A DNA stretch of 64,000 nt from Cladophialophora immunda (taxonomy: Eukaryota > Ascomycota > Eurotiomycetes > Chaetothyriales > Herpotrichiellaceae). How positions within the stretch are numbered: the stretch's first letter is position 1; every line of letters begins with the position of its first letter. A program made the position numbers and the translations under genes. Shown here in pieces: positions 11,029 to 23,583 of this stretch. The notes beneath the pieces were generated by a model that saw nothing but the letters and a program-made list of their open reading frames with translations, was not told the origin of the DNA and searched no databases. The stretch spans positions 4,638,619-4,702,618 of the forward strand of contig NW_015622543.1 in assembly GCF_000835495.1 (NCBI RefSeq), written 5' to 3'.

Positions 11029-12127
11029 ATGGCGGCCAAAAAGAGAGTCCTTTCCTTAGGACATGTCCCCGTGCACAATGCCGAAACCGTTGCACAGTTC
11101 TACGACACCTTTGACGTGATTTCGACGACCAAGAGGGAACGCGAGAGGTCCGCGTTTCTCGAGGGCCTGCGGACGCGCAAATGGGGCGAGTTCGACGCCA
11201 TCCTCCGGTGTTTCTGGTACGAGGGCGACGAGATGGAGCCGTTCGACTCGGAGCTGGTTCCGCTGCTGCCGAGCAGCCTCCAGATCCATTCCAGCTGCGG
11301 CGCAGGCTACGACTGGATGGATATCCCGGCTTACACTGAGCGAGGTTTGTCCCGAGTCTTGGGGTCCCGGGCTGCTGCTGGCGGGATTCGCGGCGTTGAC
11401 ACGAAGTCCAGGCTTCTTGTACTGTAACGGCGCGTCGGCGCCGGCTGAAGCGGTGGCGGACCTGGCCCTGTACCTCGTCCTCTCCGTCTTTCGACACCTG
11501 ACGGAGGCGCAGCTCGCCGCTCGATCTGGCAGCACAGAGGCATGGCAGAGAGCCCGGGCCGTTTCCGCAAAGGCTCAAAATCCCGAGGGGAAAACCTTGG
11601 GCATCATTGGCCTGGGGCGAATTGGGTACCTGCTCGCCAAAAAGGCCCATCACGGGCTTGACATGAACATCCAGTATCATGATGTTAGAAGAAGGACCCA
11701 AGAAGATGAGACTGCTGTCCAAGCAACCTACATCGACACCCTGGAAGGCCTAGTGCAGACTTCGGACTGTGTGGTATGTTGCGTGCCCTTTGAAGGCCAC
11801 AAGCTCTTCGACGCGACCATGTTTTCGAGATTCAAAAAGGGCAGCCGCTTCGTCAACGTCGCGCGGGGCTCTCTCCACGACGAGGCCGCGCTCGTGGCGG
11901 CTCTCAAATCAGGCCACCTTGCTGCCGCAGGTCTCGACGTGCAGGAACAAGAGCCGGAGGTACATCCAGAGTTGATCAAGATGGGCAATGTCACTCTGAC
12001 TCCCCACATCGGCGGCACAACTGTCGAGTCCGGCATCGCGTTCGAAAAATTGGCAATGGACAACATCACGGCTTTTTTCCAGACCGGCAAGGCCCTTACC
12101 CCGGTCAATGGGACCGTAGGGACATAG
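11029..12127 (+). CDS. D-isomer specific 2-hydroxyacid dehydrogenase
   Basis: NAD(P)-dependent enzyme interconverting a D-2-hydroxyacid and its 2-oxo acid in the cytosol. Exons 11029..11344 and 11412..12127 give about 343 residues. The 67-bp intron has GTTTGT and CCAG, and joining yields YTERG-FLYCNGASAPAEAVADLAL, shown here in two parts. I start at the ATG before AAKKRVLSLGHV, which has a good context (tcaaATGG). Family features are the Rossmann fingerprint GIIGLGRIG, the catalytic Arg in FVNVARGSLHDE, the Glu in LDVQEQEPEVHP and the catalytic His in TPHIGGTT. The closest type is D-mandelate/hydroxyisocaproate dehydrogenase. Paired with the divergent 2-oxo acid decarboxylase it would turn a D-2-hydroxyacid into an aldehyde one carbon shorter. 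Confidence 0.92.
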
Positions 12128-12717
12128 GCGATCGAATTTCCTAGGTCCTCGTCGACGCAACTCAGACACACATAGAGCACTAGGATCCCGAGAGCTGCAC
12201 ACCAAGAAGAGACCACTCCTGGAACCCGTCCTGCTTGGAATGATTCGGCAGATGCGACATATGGTAAACCAAATACGAACGTTGAGATTCCTAGTTTTGT
12301 GATTCTAAATAACTCTATTAGCATTCGGTGCGTAGGCGTGATAGCTCTCTATACTCATACCGCGATCTTTCGTCGGCGACAGTGAGGGGGGGCTGAGTTT
12401 GCAGCTCAGCACGGTCATCTTGTCGTCCTAGATCTTCTATAGGAACAGATAAAGAAGGGGTATATATAGTATATTTGGAGGTATATAATCTGAGCTCGCA
12501 TTTTCCTTCTGCGCCTTGTCCCTCCCAAACAAAACCAGTGGGAGATATTGGGGGAACTTGCGCATACAGTGGACGTCCCACAAAGACAGGTATTCTGGAG
12601 CGGAACCAGAAGGGAATTCTGGGCTCATTTCTCCATTATGATGTGGCTCTCGCTTAGGGCTCAGCTGAGCGAGGCTCGGGTCTGGATTGAGGATAAAGAC
12701 AAACGACTGCGGGTGAA
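12128..12717. other. Convergent intergenic spacer
   Basis: 3' flanks of the dehydrogenase and the GPI mannosyltransferase. No convincing gene or RNA is seen. It marks the right edge of the accessory metabolic block. Confidence 0.5.
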
Positions 12718-15038
12718 TCAGTCTCGCGGCTCCCTGACTTTCCAGAAGGGTTTCTCAACCACTCTCCTCAGGGGCTCCTTCGGTTTTCGGTCAGCAAACT
12801 CTCCGTTCTCCCGCGGCTTTTGACCCTTCGAAGCACCCCCGCCGAGCACCTTCTGCCCCGTACCGCCATCTTCCAGAGCGGATGGATTGTGGATCGCGTC
12901 TTCGACCTCTTCCATCCCGATCCCTGTTCCCCCGCTTCCGTTGCCTGATGCTGTCTTCTGTTCCTGCTGCTTGTCGGCGTCGAGACACCACACAACCACA
13001 TCGCCTTGCCTCCTCCAATCGTCGTGCCAGTGAGAATTGAACAGCCGCTTACACTCGCCGTACCCGCTCCCCCTCAGAATCGCTTGTAAACTGGGTTCGA
13101 GCTGGGCGAAGAAGACAAGGTAGTCGGGCCATGGCTTTCGACCTTGGCCGCCCGTGAGCCAGAATTGCTCCGCCCTCTCGCCTTCAAGGATATCGGAAGG
13201 GATGGTCTCGATTTTGCCGTTTACATTGGGGGCGGCGAGGATTCCTGCCACCGACCCAGTTGGTCGAATGTTACCCTTGCCTGGTGGAGGATGGCGTGAC
13301 ATATGTTTTTTGACCCAAATCGATGGGTTGGCGTAGAATTGGTCTGCCTCGTCCAGATAGCTGGATTTATCGCTCGCGTTGAGGTTGAGTGGCGGCTCAC
13401 ATGTCAATGCCCAAGCTCGGATTCCCGGATGCGTCGAGGACGGAGGGTATTGTAAATGAGAACGCCAGGGCGTGGAGTGGCATGGCATGAGCATGCCGAC
13501 CGTCATGTTCGAGGGAGGAGACAGATAGACTGTTTCGAACTCGTGACGAAGATAATGGGTCAGGTCAACAATGCCGGAGTTGTGGACTTGTGTGGTGTAG
13601 TATGATATGGTGAGATTCAGCGACAGAATGAGGAGGAGTAAGAGTCGTTTTGCAAGGTGCAACGACGGAGAAGGAGTTATCAACGGGTGAAAGAAGGACG
13701 CCAAGGGTAAAGCGGTTACAGTATGCAAAGCTGGTAATAAAGGATAGATGAAGCGAACCTCCTTATGTGCGATGACTGAGAAGGCCGTTGGGACGAGGAG
13801 ACATATGATGGATAGAGAGTGAAGGGCATCGCGGCCGGCCGCAGGTGTCGGGGCAAAATTTGCATCCTTTGAGCCCAACGCTCGATATAGTCCGATCAAT
13901 GTAAATGGTAGCGCCGTCATAAGGAGCAGAGGATAGCCTTGGGAGATGTAATAATGCCAATCATTATTGCCGTAAAATGTTGCCAATGACTGGACAACAT
14001 TGACCTGGAGGAAGTTCAGGGGTGGGAAGACCCAAGCGTCGTAGAAAATCCGATCAACTATTGCTGAAGAGGCTAGAATGATGCTCCCGCAGAGGACCGT
14101 TTCGCGGACGAACAGAACACACTCGGCCCAGTTGAGGCCTATTGAGTTCCAGTCTCGAATGAAGGTGAGAAGCGTCAGGATCATCCAGATCAGAATATTC
14201 GTGGGCCGGAGGATGGTCGCCACTGCAGCGCAGAGCAGCGCTCTCCTCACTCGGGTGACCTCGTCTGTCGAGCCCTCGTCGGCTGCGATGTCATCGCGAG
14301 TGCGGATTCTTTGGTTGTCGAGGTGGGCACCAGCCGTGTCGCGATTTCTACCGCGTGGCAGCGTCCAATGCCATGGCCAATTGTACAGCGCAATAACCGT
14401 CAAGGTCGTCTCCAACGAGTTCGAGAACGTCCGCGTCGAACAAAACCATTGCCACGGACTCACAACCGTCAAGAAGAGCGACGCTAGGGCTGCTGTCGAG
14501 TCTTCTCCGTAGATGTCTGATGAGAGTCTCCAGGTGTAGAAATCCGCCGTCGCAGCGAAGAAGGCCTGTAAGGTCTTGGGAGCAGCAAGAAGGACCTCCG
14601 AGCGCACAGGGCTTTGCAACATCAGGTGGTCAGCAACGAAGTCGGCCAGCTGGTAGCACAGTCCGAAGATTGCAGGATGTATTGCCGATCGCAGATGATT
14701 CTTCCACTCCTGTTGTCCGTCATGAGCTTTCCTTCACTGCGCGTGTGCCATTTTGCTATTTATCGCACCCATGTTATCCACGCTCCTCCTCCTGCTCCAA
14801 ACGCCCACTGCCATGCTGGCTCCAGGGCCTGGAAGTACTCATCTGGCTGGAAGAAGGTCCTTGTCGTCAAAGCATTGACCAAGCGTAATCCGACCAGGAA
14901 TAGGAAGACGTTGTGAGGTGCGACAGGGAACGATCGTCGCGCCGTCGGAGGAGATGAATTTTGTGTGCGACCGACAGTCTCTGCATTCTTATCCGTTTGA
15001 AGGACGGCCTTGGCCGCTATTGACTCATCTATTGACAT
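12718..15038 (-). CDS. GPI10: GPI mannosyltransferase 3 (glycosyltransferase family 22)
   Basis: ER-membrane alpha-1,2-mannosyltransferase that adds the third mannose to the GPI anchor precursor (yeast Gpi10, human PIG-B). Exons 15038..14769 and 14709..12718 give about 753 residues. The 60-bp intron has a GTGCGA donor and CAACAG. The luminal GT22 motif is intact as [20 protein letters not shown] near residue 62. Many hydrophobic segments follow, including the [18 protein letters not shown] segment and [12 protein letters not shown], both characteristic of PIG-B. The last 100 residues form a hydrophilic Gly/Lys-rich tail not expected for catalysis, which makes the protein longer than the yeast enzyme. 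The gene is downstream of GFA1 in the same orientation. Both act in glycoconjugate and cell-wall supply, but nothing shows co-transcription. Confidence 0.9.
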
Positions 15039-15439
15039 TGCTTTCCATGTGAGGAGCTTGAGGAGGTATCAAAGACACTTTGAAGCACACATTGGGATCC
15101 GTCAGTTGCAAACACAGATGTCGAGGTCGTCAACTAACTTCTCCAAGTTTCTCCAACTCAGCCTTACGATGGCAGCCTTTCACCCTTTATAGGACGAGCA
15201 AAGCTCCTACGCTTGTAATGTGCCATATGAATGGGCATTTATGAACGAGAGCAGACGAGTAAGCAATGAAATGTCTTGTTCTGGAAACTCCATGAAGTAC
15301 TCTCTACCGGTGTCTCATTTACTTCCTACAAGCAACCTTTCTCCCTGTGGCTGCATTTCCAGATCATTTCGTGAGATGATCCCTCATAGCGCAAACAAGC
15401 ATAATACGCAGATCCTGGAGGCACTTTCCGCAACCAAGC
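15039..15439. other. Intergenic spacer between GFA1 and GPI10
   Basis: About 400 bp that hold the GFA1 3' flank and the GPI10 promoter. No other gene is seen. Confidence 0.5.
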
Positions 15440-17762
<2,323 letters not shown>

Positions 17763-17987
17763 CTTGAAGAGTGTTACAGTGTGTGTCTGAAGGGATTGAT
17801 TTCACTCGAGGTGAGCACAGAAGAGAATGTCACAAAGCGCTGCCAGCCTTGTTATAGGGTTGTGGTCCAGTCAACAGACAAAGGAAAGGATGGGCTTGTA
17901 GCGGACAATAAAGGAGGGGCGGTCAAAGCAGGCGTTGCTTGCAACGATGGGAGGCCTCTGGGTTTGGAATGTGAATGAGCAAGATAG

Positions 17988-18016
17988 GAGTGAGAGTGAG
18001 TGAGTGAGAGAGAGGG
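17988..18016. repeat. GAGT/GAGA microsatellite
   Basis: Tandem GAGT and GA units about 230 bp upstream of the GFA1 start. Read on the coding strand this is a CT-rich tract of the type often found in strong fungal promoters. Confidence 0.7.
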
Positions 18017-18383
18017 ATCAGCTGGCAGGGAATCAGTCAAGTAGTTGTAGCACCGTGAGAAACAAAAGAGCCAAGTTGCGTCTCGTTGCTGACAACCAGC
18101 GGTATCCCAGGTCAGGGCTGAAATTCAAAGCTCGACTGCACAAAACGGTGCGTGCATGCAAGTCTCGGGCACGGACACGGGACGCGCATCAGAGGCGCAA
18201 CACCAGGACGACCAGCGTTGCCAGCAGCACCCAGCTAAACCCAACTCAGCTGTGTTGCCAGCCGCATGTGGCCCAGGACGAAGACGCAACCCGCAGGGTC
18301 CTTTTCCTGGCCCCCAGTTTTGCAGTTGACGAGACCATTTTGGCCTCCACTTGGTGGCACTCAGCCCAGTGCCCACTCCCCAT

Positions 18384-18397
18384 GCCCACTGCCCAGT
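18384..18397 (+). repeat. Left arm of a 12-bp inverted repeat
   Basis: GCCCACTGCCCA here is matched by its complement TGGGCAGTGGGC at 18642-18653. The arms lie about 250 bp apart in the gap. The word family recurs several times nearby. Confidence 0.5.
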
Positions 18398-18641
18398 AAG
18401 CCCGATCCAACTGGCAGCAGCTGGCGAGTACGAGTGGCAGTAGTGGCCATGACCCCCCCGGGTGGCGGCTGGGGGTGTTCAGGGAGTGCCCACCGCCCAC
18501 TGGGAAGCCCACAGGCCACAATCACTGGCACAGCAACCGCCTAGACATTCGCTTGGCAGGGACAATTGCTACCAGCAACGCGCAACAAGCACCCGAGCAG
18601 CGCTTAAGCGGGGTCTGTAGGTGCTGCATTGTAGGTACCAG

Positions 18642-18653
18642 TGGGCAGTGGGC
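18642..18653 (-). repeat. Right arm of a 12-bp inverted repeat
   Basis: Complement of the word at 18384. It overlaps a short direct duplication of GGGCAGTG. Confidence 0.5.
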
Positions 18654-19793
18654 AGTGCTGGCAGCTCCCAAGTGCCTCTCCGCCGGCTCTAAGCTTTTCA
18701 ATAAACCCGCATCAACTCCGCAATAGCTACAACACATCTACAAATGTCCACATATCGGTCCTTTGGTGGTGAAACACTTCCTTCACTTATAGCCCCGATC
18801 CCCCTTGTTTGTGCCACTGCCGTGCGGCATTTTCTCGTCATATGTCCCCAGGAACTTCGCAGGGAGGAGACATCAATCAGCAGATGCTGAGTCTTCGTAT
18901 CAGCCAGCCTTTTGCCATCTGGCCTGTTCTCCCTGCCCAAGTCCTGCGTATAAGTGCCCAATTCTGCAGGAGCCTAGCTCTAATTCTCCGAGCTGATCTG
19001 GACAATGGACAAAACAGGTTACCCTCCCAGGCGAGCGCATGCGAGGTAGCTCCTCTTGAACAGCCTCGGAATCGCTCCACCAGTGGCTGAGTCCAAAAAT
19101 ACGGAGGTTCGTCAGCCTCCCCTAGTGTCGAGTGAGATGTATGTTCACCCTCACCGTCATCCCGCCTCGTCGCTTGCTGAGACAATCTGGCCCCCGTGGC
19201 ATCTGGATCGGCTGCTTCCCTGTTTGAGTAATCCTTCCAGGTTCCATCCCCGAGAGGTTGTTGCGGGCTTGTGATACGAGCAGGTGTGAAATAGGGGTTG
19301 GGTGTCACTTGGTCATTCTATGCGTTCTTGCGCGCTGCCCCTGTCAATATGGGGGATTGCCTGTTATGCGAAGCTCAGCCGTGTGCTCAAGCAGCCAGGG
19401 CTAGGGGAGGAACCATCATGTCTTGACTCTGCAGTTGCGCTGTGAAGGGGCCTATATCCTGTTGTTGAAGTATTTTCGAGGTACTTCTTCCGTCTTGAAT
19501 AGGACAATCACGAACCTGCGATGCATTTCGAAGACTGAGCTCCACGTACCTGCCGAGCATATATCACAACAAGTTCCTCGATGTGCTGAAGAATCTGAAC
19601 ATCGTTGTCAGTTCTTGCTCCGAATGAACATTGCATAGGACTGTGCTTGCCCAGATTCAATCTGTCGTTGACCTCAAGTCCTCTCGCTGTTTGCGTTTGT
19701 CCTCTTCCCTCCCTTCTTCCACAAGTCACCCCGTTCGACTCTCGGCACAGCTTGCTCCTTGTTCGCCATCCATGTGCCTTTCTTTCTGTCTCT

Positions 19794-19812
19794 GGTTCAA
19801 ATCCCACCAGCC
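19794..19812 (+). repeat. 19-bp B-box-like repeat, copy 1
   Basis: GGTTCAAATCCCACCAGCC, identical to the copy at 19993. The first 11 bases fit the tRNA B-box/T-loop consensus GGTTCRANTCC. No matching acceptor or T-stem exists upstream, so this is not a complete tRNA. Confidence 0.7.
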
Positions 19813-19992
19813 AAGGAAGACTTTTAGAGCACTTTGAGCGATGGGCAATGATGAAGCTACTAAATATCGGAGGCTGAAAGTTTTTTGTATTTCCCAGAGC
19901 TAGGAAAATGCGCGTGACTGAAGTCAGTATACTGGTGAACAAAATTGGTGTCCCCTGTAAGTCCATCATCCTTCAGACAGCGGGCGTTGTTC

Positions 19993-20011
19993 GGTTCAAA
20001 TCCCACCAGCC
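19993..20011 (+). repeat. 19-bp B-box-like repeat, copy 2
   Basis: Exact second copy, 199 bp downstream of the first and in the same orientation. The flanks of the two copies are unrelated, so only this word is conserved. A tRNA 3' relic or a TFIIIC site without a gene would both look like this. Confidence 0.7.
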
Positions 20012-20950
20012 GGTGATGGTTTTCGACACGCTTGAGATTCTGTTGCTGACATTTATACCCGGTGGTCCAGCAGATGAGTCATTTCCACATGAGATCCTCT
20101 CGCCTCCAACACACCGATCAGGGCCAGGTTGAAGACAGGGTTGGTTTAGGCAAAGGGAGTCCCAAAGTACATCCAAGATGTGATTTGGTGCCCATAGAAA
20201 TGTGGTCTTGGTGACCTTCGGGCGGACAATAACACAGATGAAGTTTGAACTGGGCGAGCGTGCGGATGCGTTCTCTGCAAGGTTTGCAATAGTTTGGTTC
20301 GAAACGTTTGTGAGGTCTTGGGATGAAGGAAGAAGAACTGTTCCACAAAAATCTTGACGGATACGAGCCTTTCGTCAGTTGGCTTCAGCGAGAATACTGG
20401 CAGGCGGCTCTGGATAAAGCAACCAATATCACTTGTCTGACGCTCAGGCCAGGTCTCGTGTTCAGTAAATTAGAGCGCGGCGAACTCAAATGCTTCACCT
20501 TTCTCCTTGACAAGACAAGATGACGACTAGATGACCGTCTGACGCTGAAGCAAAGATACAGAGCACGGACCTGTGTAGTTATTGCGGGAAGACTGCGAAA
20601 TGACGATAAAGTGGTCACCATGGAGTGACCGTGATAACGAGGGGAGCGAAGTCAAGGGGAGGATGACAGGCTGCATTCAGTGGAAATATCAACATTGAAT
20701 CTGTGTACAGGGAGATCTCTCCTCACAATCAAGGGGATATCAATTCAGCCGTTCCAATGCAGTAACCCTCCGCCGAGCCGAGCAAAAAGACATTCGGAAT
20801 GGCCATGCACTTTCCATTTTGCCCGCCTCTGGTAACCGTGTTGATGGGAGATTCAGTGAGCCGTTTCTTCGTAGCCAGACTGTCGCAGCGTGGAACTCGC
20901 CCGCCGTGGAATATTCAGGGGTATCGGATCGGTAGTGGCTGCTGAGCAGG

Positions 20951-23138
20951 TCAGTCAGTCTGAGGTCCGCTGCCAATCGTTGGTGGACCACACACCTGTC
21001 CATTAACAACCCCAAGTGTCTTGCTCGGCTCGGGGTTCGCCTTGGGTAGCTTCTGGACCGAGGTTGGTCCATTGATCTCGCGGTCGAGATTCATGTATTC
21101 TTTGGCTGCATCCTTGGTACCCCTCTCAAGCAGGTACCTCATGTACGTGGTGATGAGCTCTTGGACGGTAGGTTCTGGTAGAACGCTCTTGCTAAGGATC
21201 TCCTCCACGACGCGCCGAATCTGCTCGTAGTGCTGTTGTTCCGTCTCACTACTTGTGGGTTGATCAATTTCGAACCGCAGGTAGCTGGTCCAGAAAGCAG
21301 CGCTCTCGAGGTACCAATGTTGGTTCTTCTGGAAAACTTGGCGAGCTTCTTCCGGAGAGCCCTTAACCTTCCAAAGGAGCTTCGCCCATTCTGCCACCAG
21401 AGCAGCTTTGGCCGCAGAGTCAACGCTCGGAGACTCGAGATGACTTTGGTACACGGCGACAGCGGCCTCCAAGCCCGAATGGCGACGATTGATATTCGCC
21501 AAGGAGACGATTGTCTCGACATGCCCGGGCAGCTGGAAGAGGATGGCATCGTGTATGTCCTTTGCCACATCGACCCGACCGCTCATTTCTTCGAAATATG
21601 CGTACTGAAGTCTGGTAGTTGGTAAAGCAATCGGGACATAGAAACAAGATGCCCTTTGATAGATGTTTCGAACTTCCTCTTCCTTGCCCTGCTGGGCCAG
21701 CATCCACCGGGCGTATCTTAACCAGAATTCATCATGCTGGGCACAAGTAACCAAGCAGCGTTCATATAAGAACTGAGTGCGAGTGTAGTCACCTTCTGAC
21801 TCTTCAAAGTCGAGATATTTGCGCCAATTGGCCACTTGTGCTTCGTCAAGGTCGGTCACGTGGAAGTATGGTCGCTTGATCTCGGATTCGTAGGTCCATC
21901 GTTTCGTAGTTTCGGTCTGTGTTCGCCTGAAGATCTCCAGGTGATAATTGTCGATCCGGGCCCGTAAATCTCGCTCCACTTCTGCCTGGCTTCGGCCGGC
22001 TTTGTAACCGGCACCTTCGTTCTCGATGTCCATCTGCAGCTGAGTGAGCGTGCCGGGCGGGGCGATGGCAGAAAGTGGGCGCGATTGTGCCATCTGCCGG
22101 TACTTCTCGAAGTATCTCGCATATTGATGCATGGGTATGTGGATGATTCTGCCGAGGATGGTGAAGATCCGGTCGAATCCTTCCATGCGCTCTTCGAACT
22201 CAATGTACTTATCCCAGAAGGGATGGGCGAGGAAATCGAGGCCGACACAAACTGCTCCTCTCTCAAAGAGCCTGATCATCAACTGGTTAGCTTTGTTGTG
22301 GGGCACCTTCGCGAAGGGGTCCAGAGAAGAGGAAGAAGAAAGCAGATATGGGAGGATGGGGAATGTACGCGTGATAATAGTCCTTCAATTGCTCTTGTAA
22401 CAAGTTGAAATGGTCCTGCAGAAAGGGTGGACGGGCAAAGGCCCAATTCTCGGGCAAATCAAATCAAAGCACCTGACTGGTGATGAGTGAGAAGCAAGCT
22501 CGGAAGGGGAGGGACAGCGACGATGAGCTCACCAAAGCTGCGGTGGCCATCATCATCGATTTCATCGCCAGCTCCTTCTGCCGATGATGTTGTGTCATGC
22601 TATGTTTAGGTTCTCGACAAGAGGGAACATGTATTTCATACTTACTCTCGAATGCCATCGGAGTCGTGACTTGTCTCGGTCTTGAATGAGCAGTAGTTTG
22701 TCCACAGATCCACCGAGTTGGTGATGCTGGCAATCCCGCGTTCGTAGACCTGTCCAACTTTTAGCATGCGAGCCTCTCTTGTTTGCACTGGACTTTTCTG
22801 ACCATGTCGGCGGCCTCGGTTCCCGCTATCGAAAACTCCAGGTCGGCATACTTTTTCCAGTAGCCAAAGAAAAGAGGGAACTTCAACAGAAAGCGGTCGT
22901 AGACGTTCCGGACGGCCGTGATTGCCTGCGAACTCGAGTTCCTGTTGATTCCGCCTTCGAGGGCCTCCGCCGCGCGGACGAGCTTCTCCCAGATCTCGAA
23001 GTTGTCCGAGTCATCGTTCTGCGAGCGCCATATGTTAGTCAAGGCGCGGGTCGCCGTTCTATGGGTATCACGTACCACCTCGGCCAAGAGCTTCCGCAAC
23101 TCAGCGCTCTCTTCGTCATTTCCACCGTATGCGTCCAT
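20951..23138 (-). CDS. PRP39: Pre-mRNA-processing factor 39, U1 snRNP HAT-repeat protein
   Basis: Nuclear U1 snRNP component needed for 5' splice-site commitment. Exons 23138..23076, 23018..22803, 22749..22646 and 22271..20951 give about 567 residues. The first intron has GTACGT and a TTGACTAACAT branch region; the second uses the weaker donor GTCAGA. The third intron is unusually long at 374 bp (GTAAGT to ATCAG, branch AGCTAACC). Without it the protein reads SDGIRE-LFERGAVCVGLDF, the expected family sequence, so no exon is missing. The protein is made of HAT (half-TPR) repeats, seen as repeated FEIWEKLV, FFGYWKKYADLEF, HPFWDKYIEFEER, NWRKYLDFEESEG and EFWLRYARWM units. The C-terminal 50 residues are not repeat-like. 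It is divergent from the mL59 gene. Confidence 0.92.
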
Positions 23139-23583
23139 CTGGACTGGGCCAAGTCGCGCGAAGAGGGACGTTCCGGACGGCTATAGGCAAAGTCGAGCGA
23201 GTCAGGAGTGATTCCGGGAATATCTATTAGTGACAAGAATACAGTAGACAGTATTCCGCTGCATGTGAGAGAGATACGGGGCAAGAGGGCTGAAGAATCA
23301 TGTGGAGTGGGAAAAACGGCGAGAGGCTGAAGCAGCAGAAAGTCCTTCCCGTTCGCCAAGCCTGCGGAGCATTGTCCTGAAATCCGCGCTCCAGCAGCTT
23401 TTTCTATGTGGTGAAGGATTGAAGGCTCACAGTCACCGATAGACGCCTTTCACTGCCGAGATACCATCGACCAGGTCTAAGCAGCACTGCACTGTTGCCT
23501 CCTACTAGACACAGACAACGAAGGCTTCTCGTCACAACCTGTTCCGTCACCACTTCCTGGCGTTGGTCTCCCATATCTCTGCC
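23139..23583. promoter_or_regulatory. Divergent promoter of PRP39 and mL59
   Basis: A 445-bp spacer between two divergent housekeeping starts. No gene is seen inside. Confidence 0.5.

Larger units (their letters stand above)
17763..20950. other. Gene-poor 3.2-kb gap between GFA1 and PRP39
   Basis: No gene is supported here. ORFs up to 153 codons occur (for example 19508-19969 minus and 18877-19308 minus), but none shows a recognisable domain or sensible splicing. The part next to GFA1 is its promoter, including a GAGT/GAGA microsatellite. Between 18360 and 18660 the sequence is rich in CCCACTGCCCA-type words and their complement. At 19794 and 19993 lie two exact 19-bp copies of a B-box-like word. 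The right end is the 3' flank of PRP39. Confidence 0.5.

Noticed and set aside
10979..11722. 247-codon minus-strand ORF
   Set aside because: Antisense of the D-2-hydroxyacid dehydrogenase and crossing its intron.
19508..19969. 153-codon minus-strand ORF in the gene-poor gap
   Set aside because: Low-complexity composition, no domain and no splice-consistent extension.
19930..20011. Possible tRNA ending at 20011
   Set aside because: The B box fits, but no 5' acceptor strand, T-stem complement or anticodon stem can be formed.
20951..22306. PRP39 start at the ATG opening PHNKANQ
   Set aside because: That ATG lies inside the third intron; the exon begins at 22271 with LFERGAVCVG, and upstream exons supply the N-terminus.
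22464..22757. 97-codon ORF within the long PRP39 intron and exon 3
   Set aside because: Different frame from PRP39 and without recognisable sequence; the intron signals and flanking frame are consistent without it.
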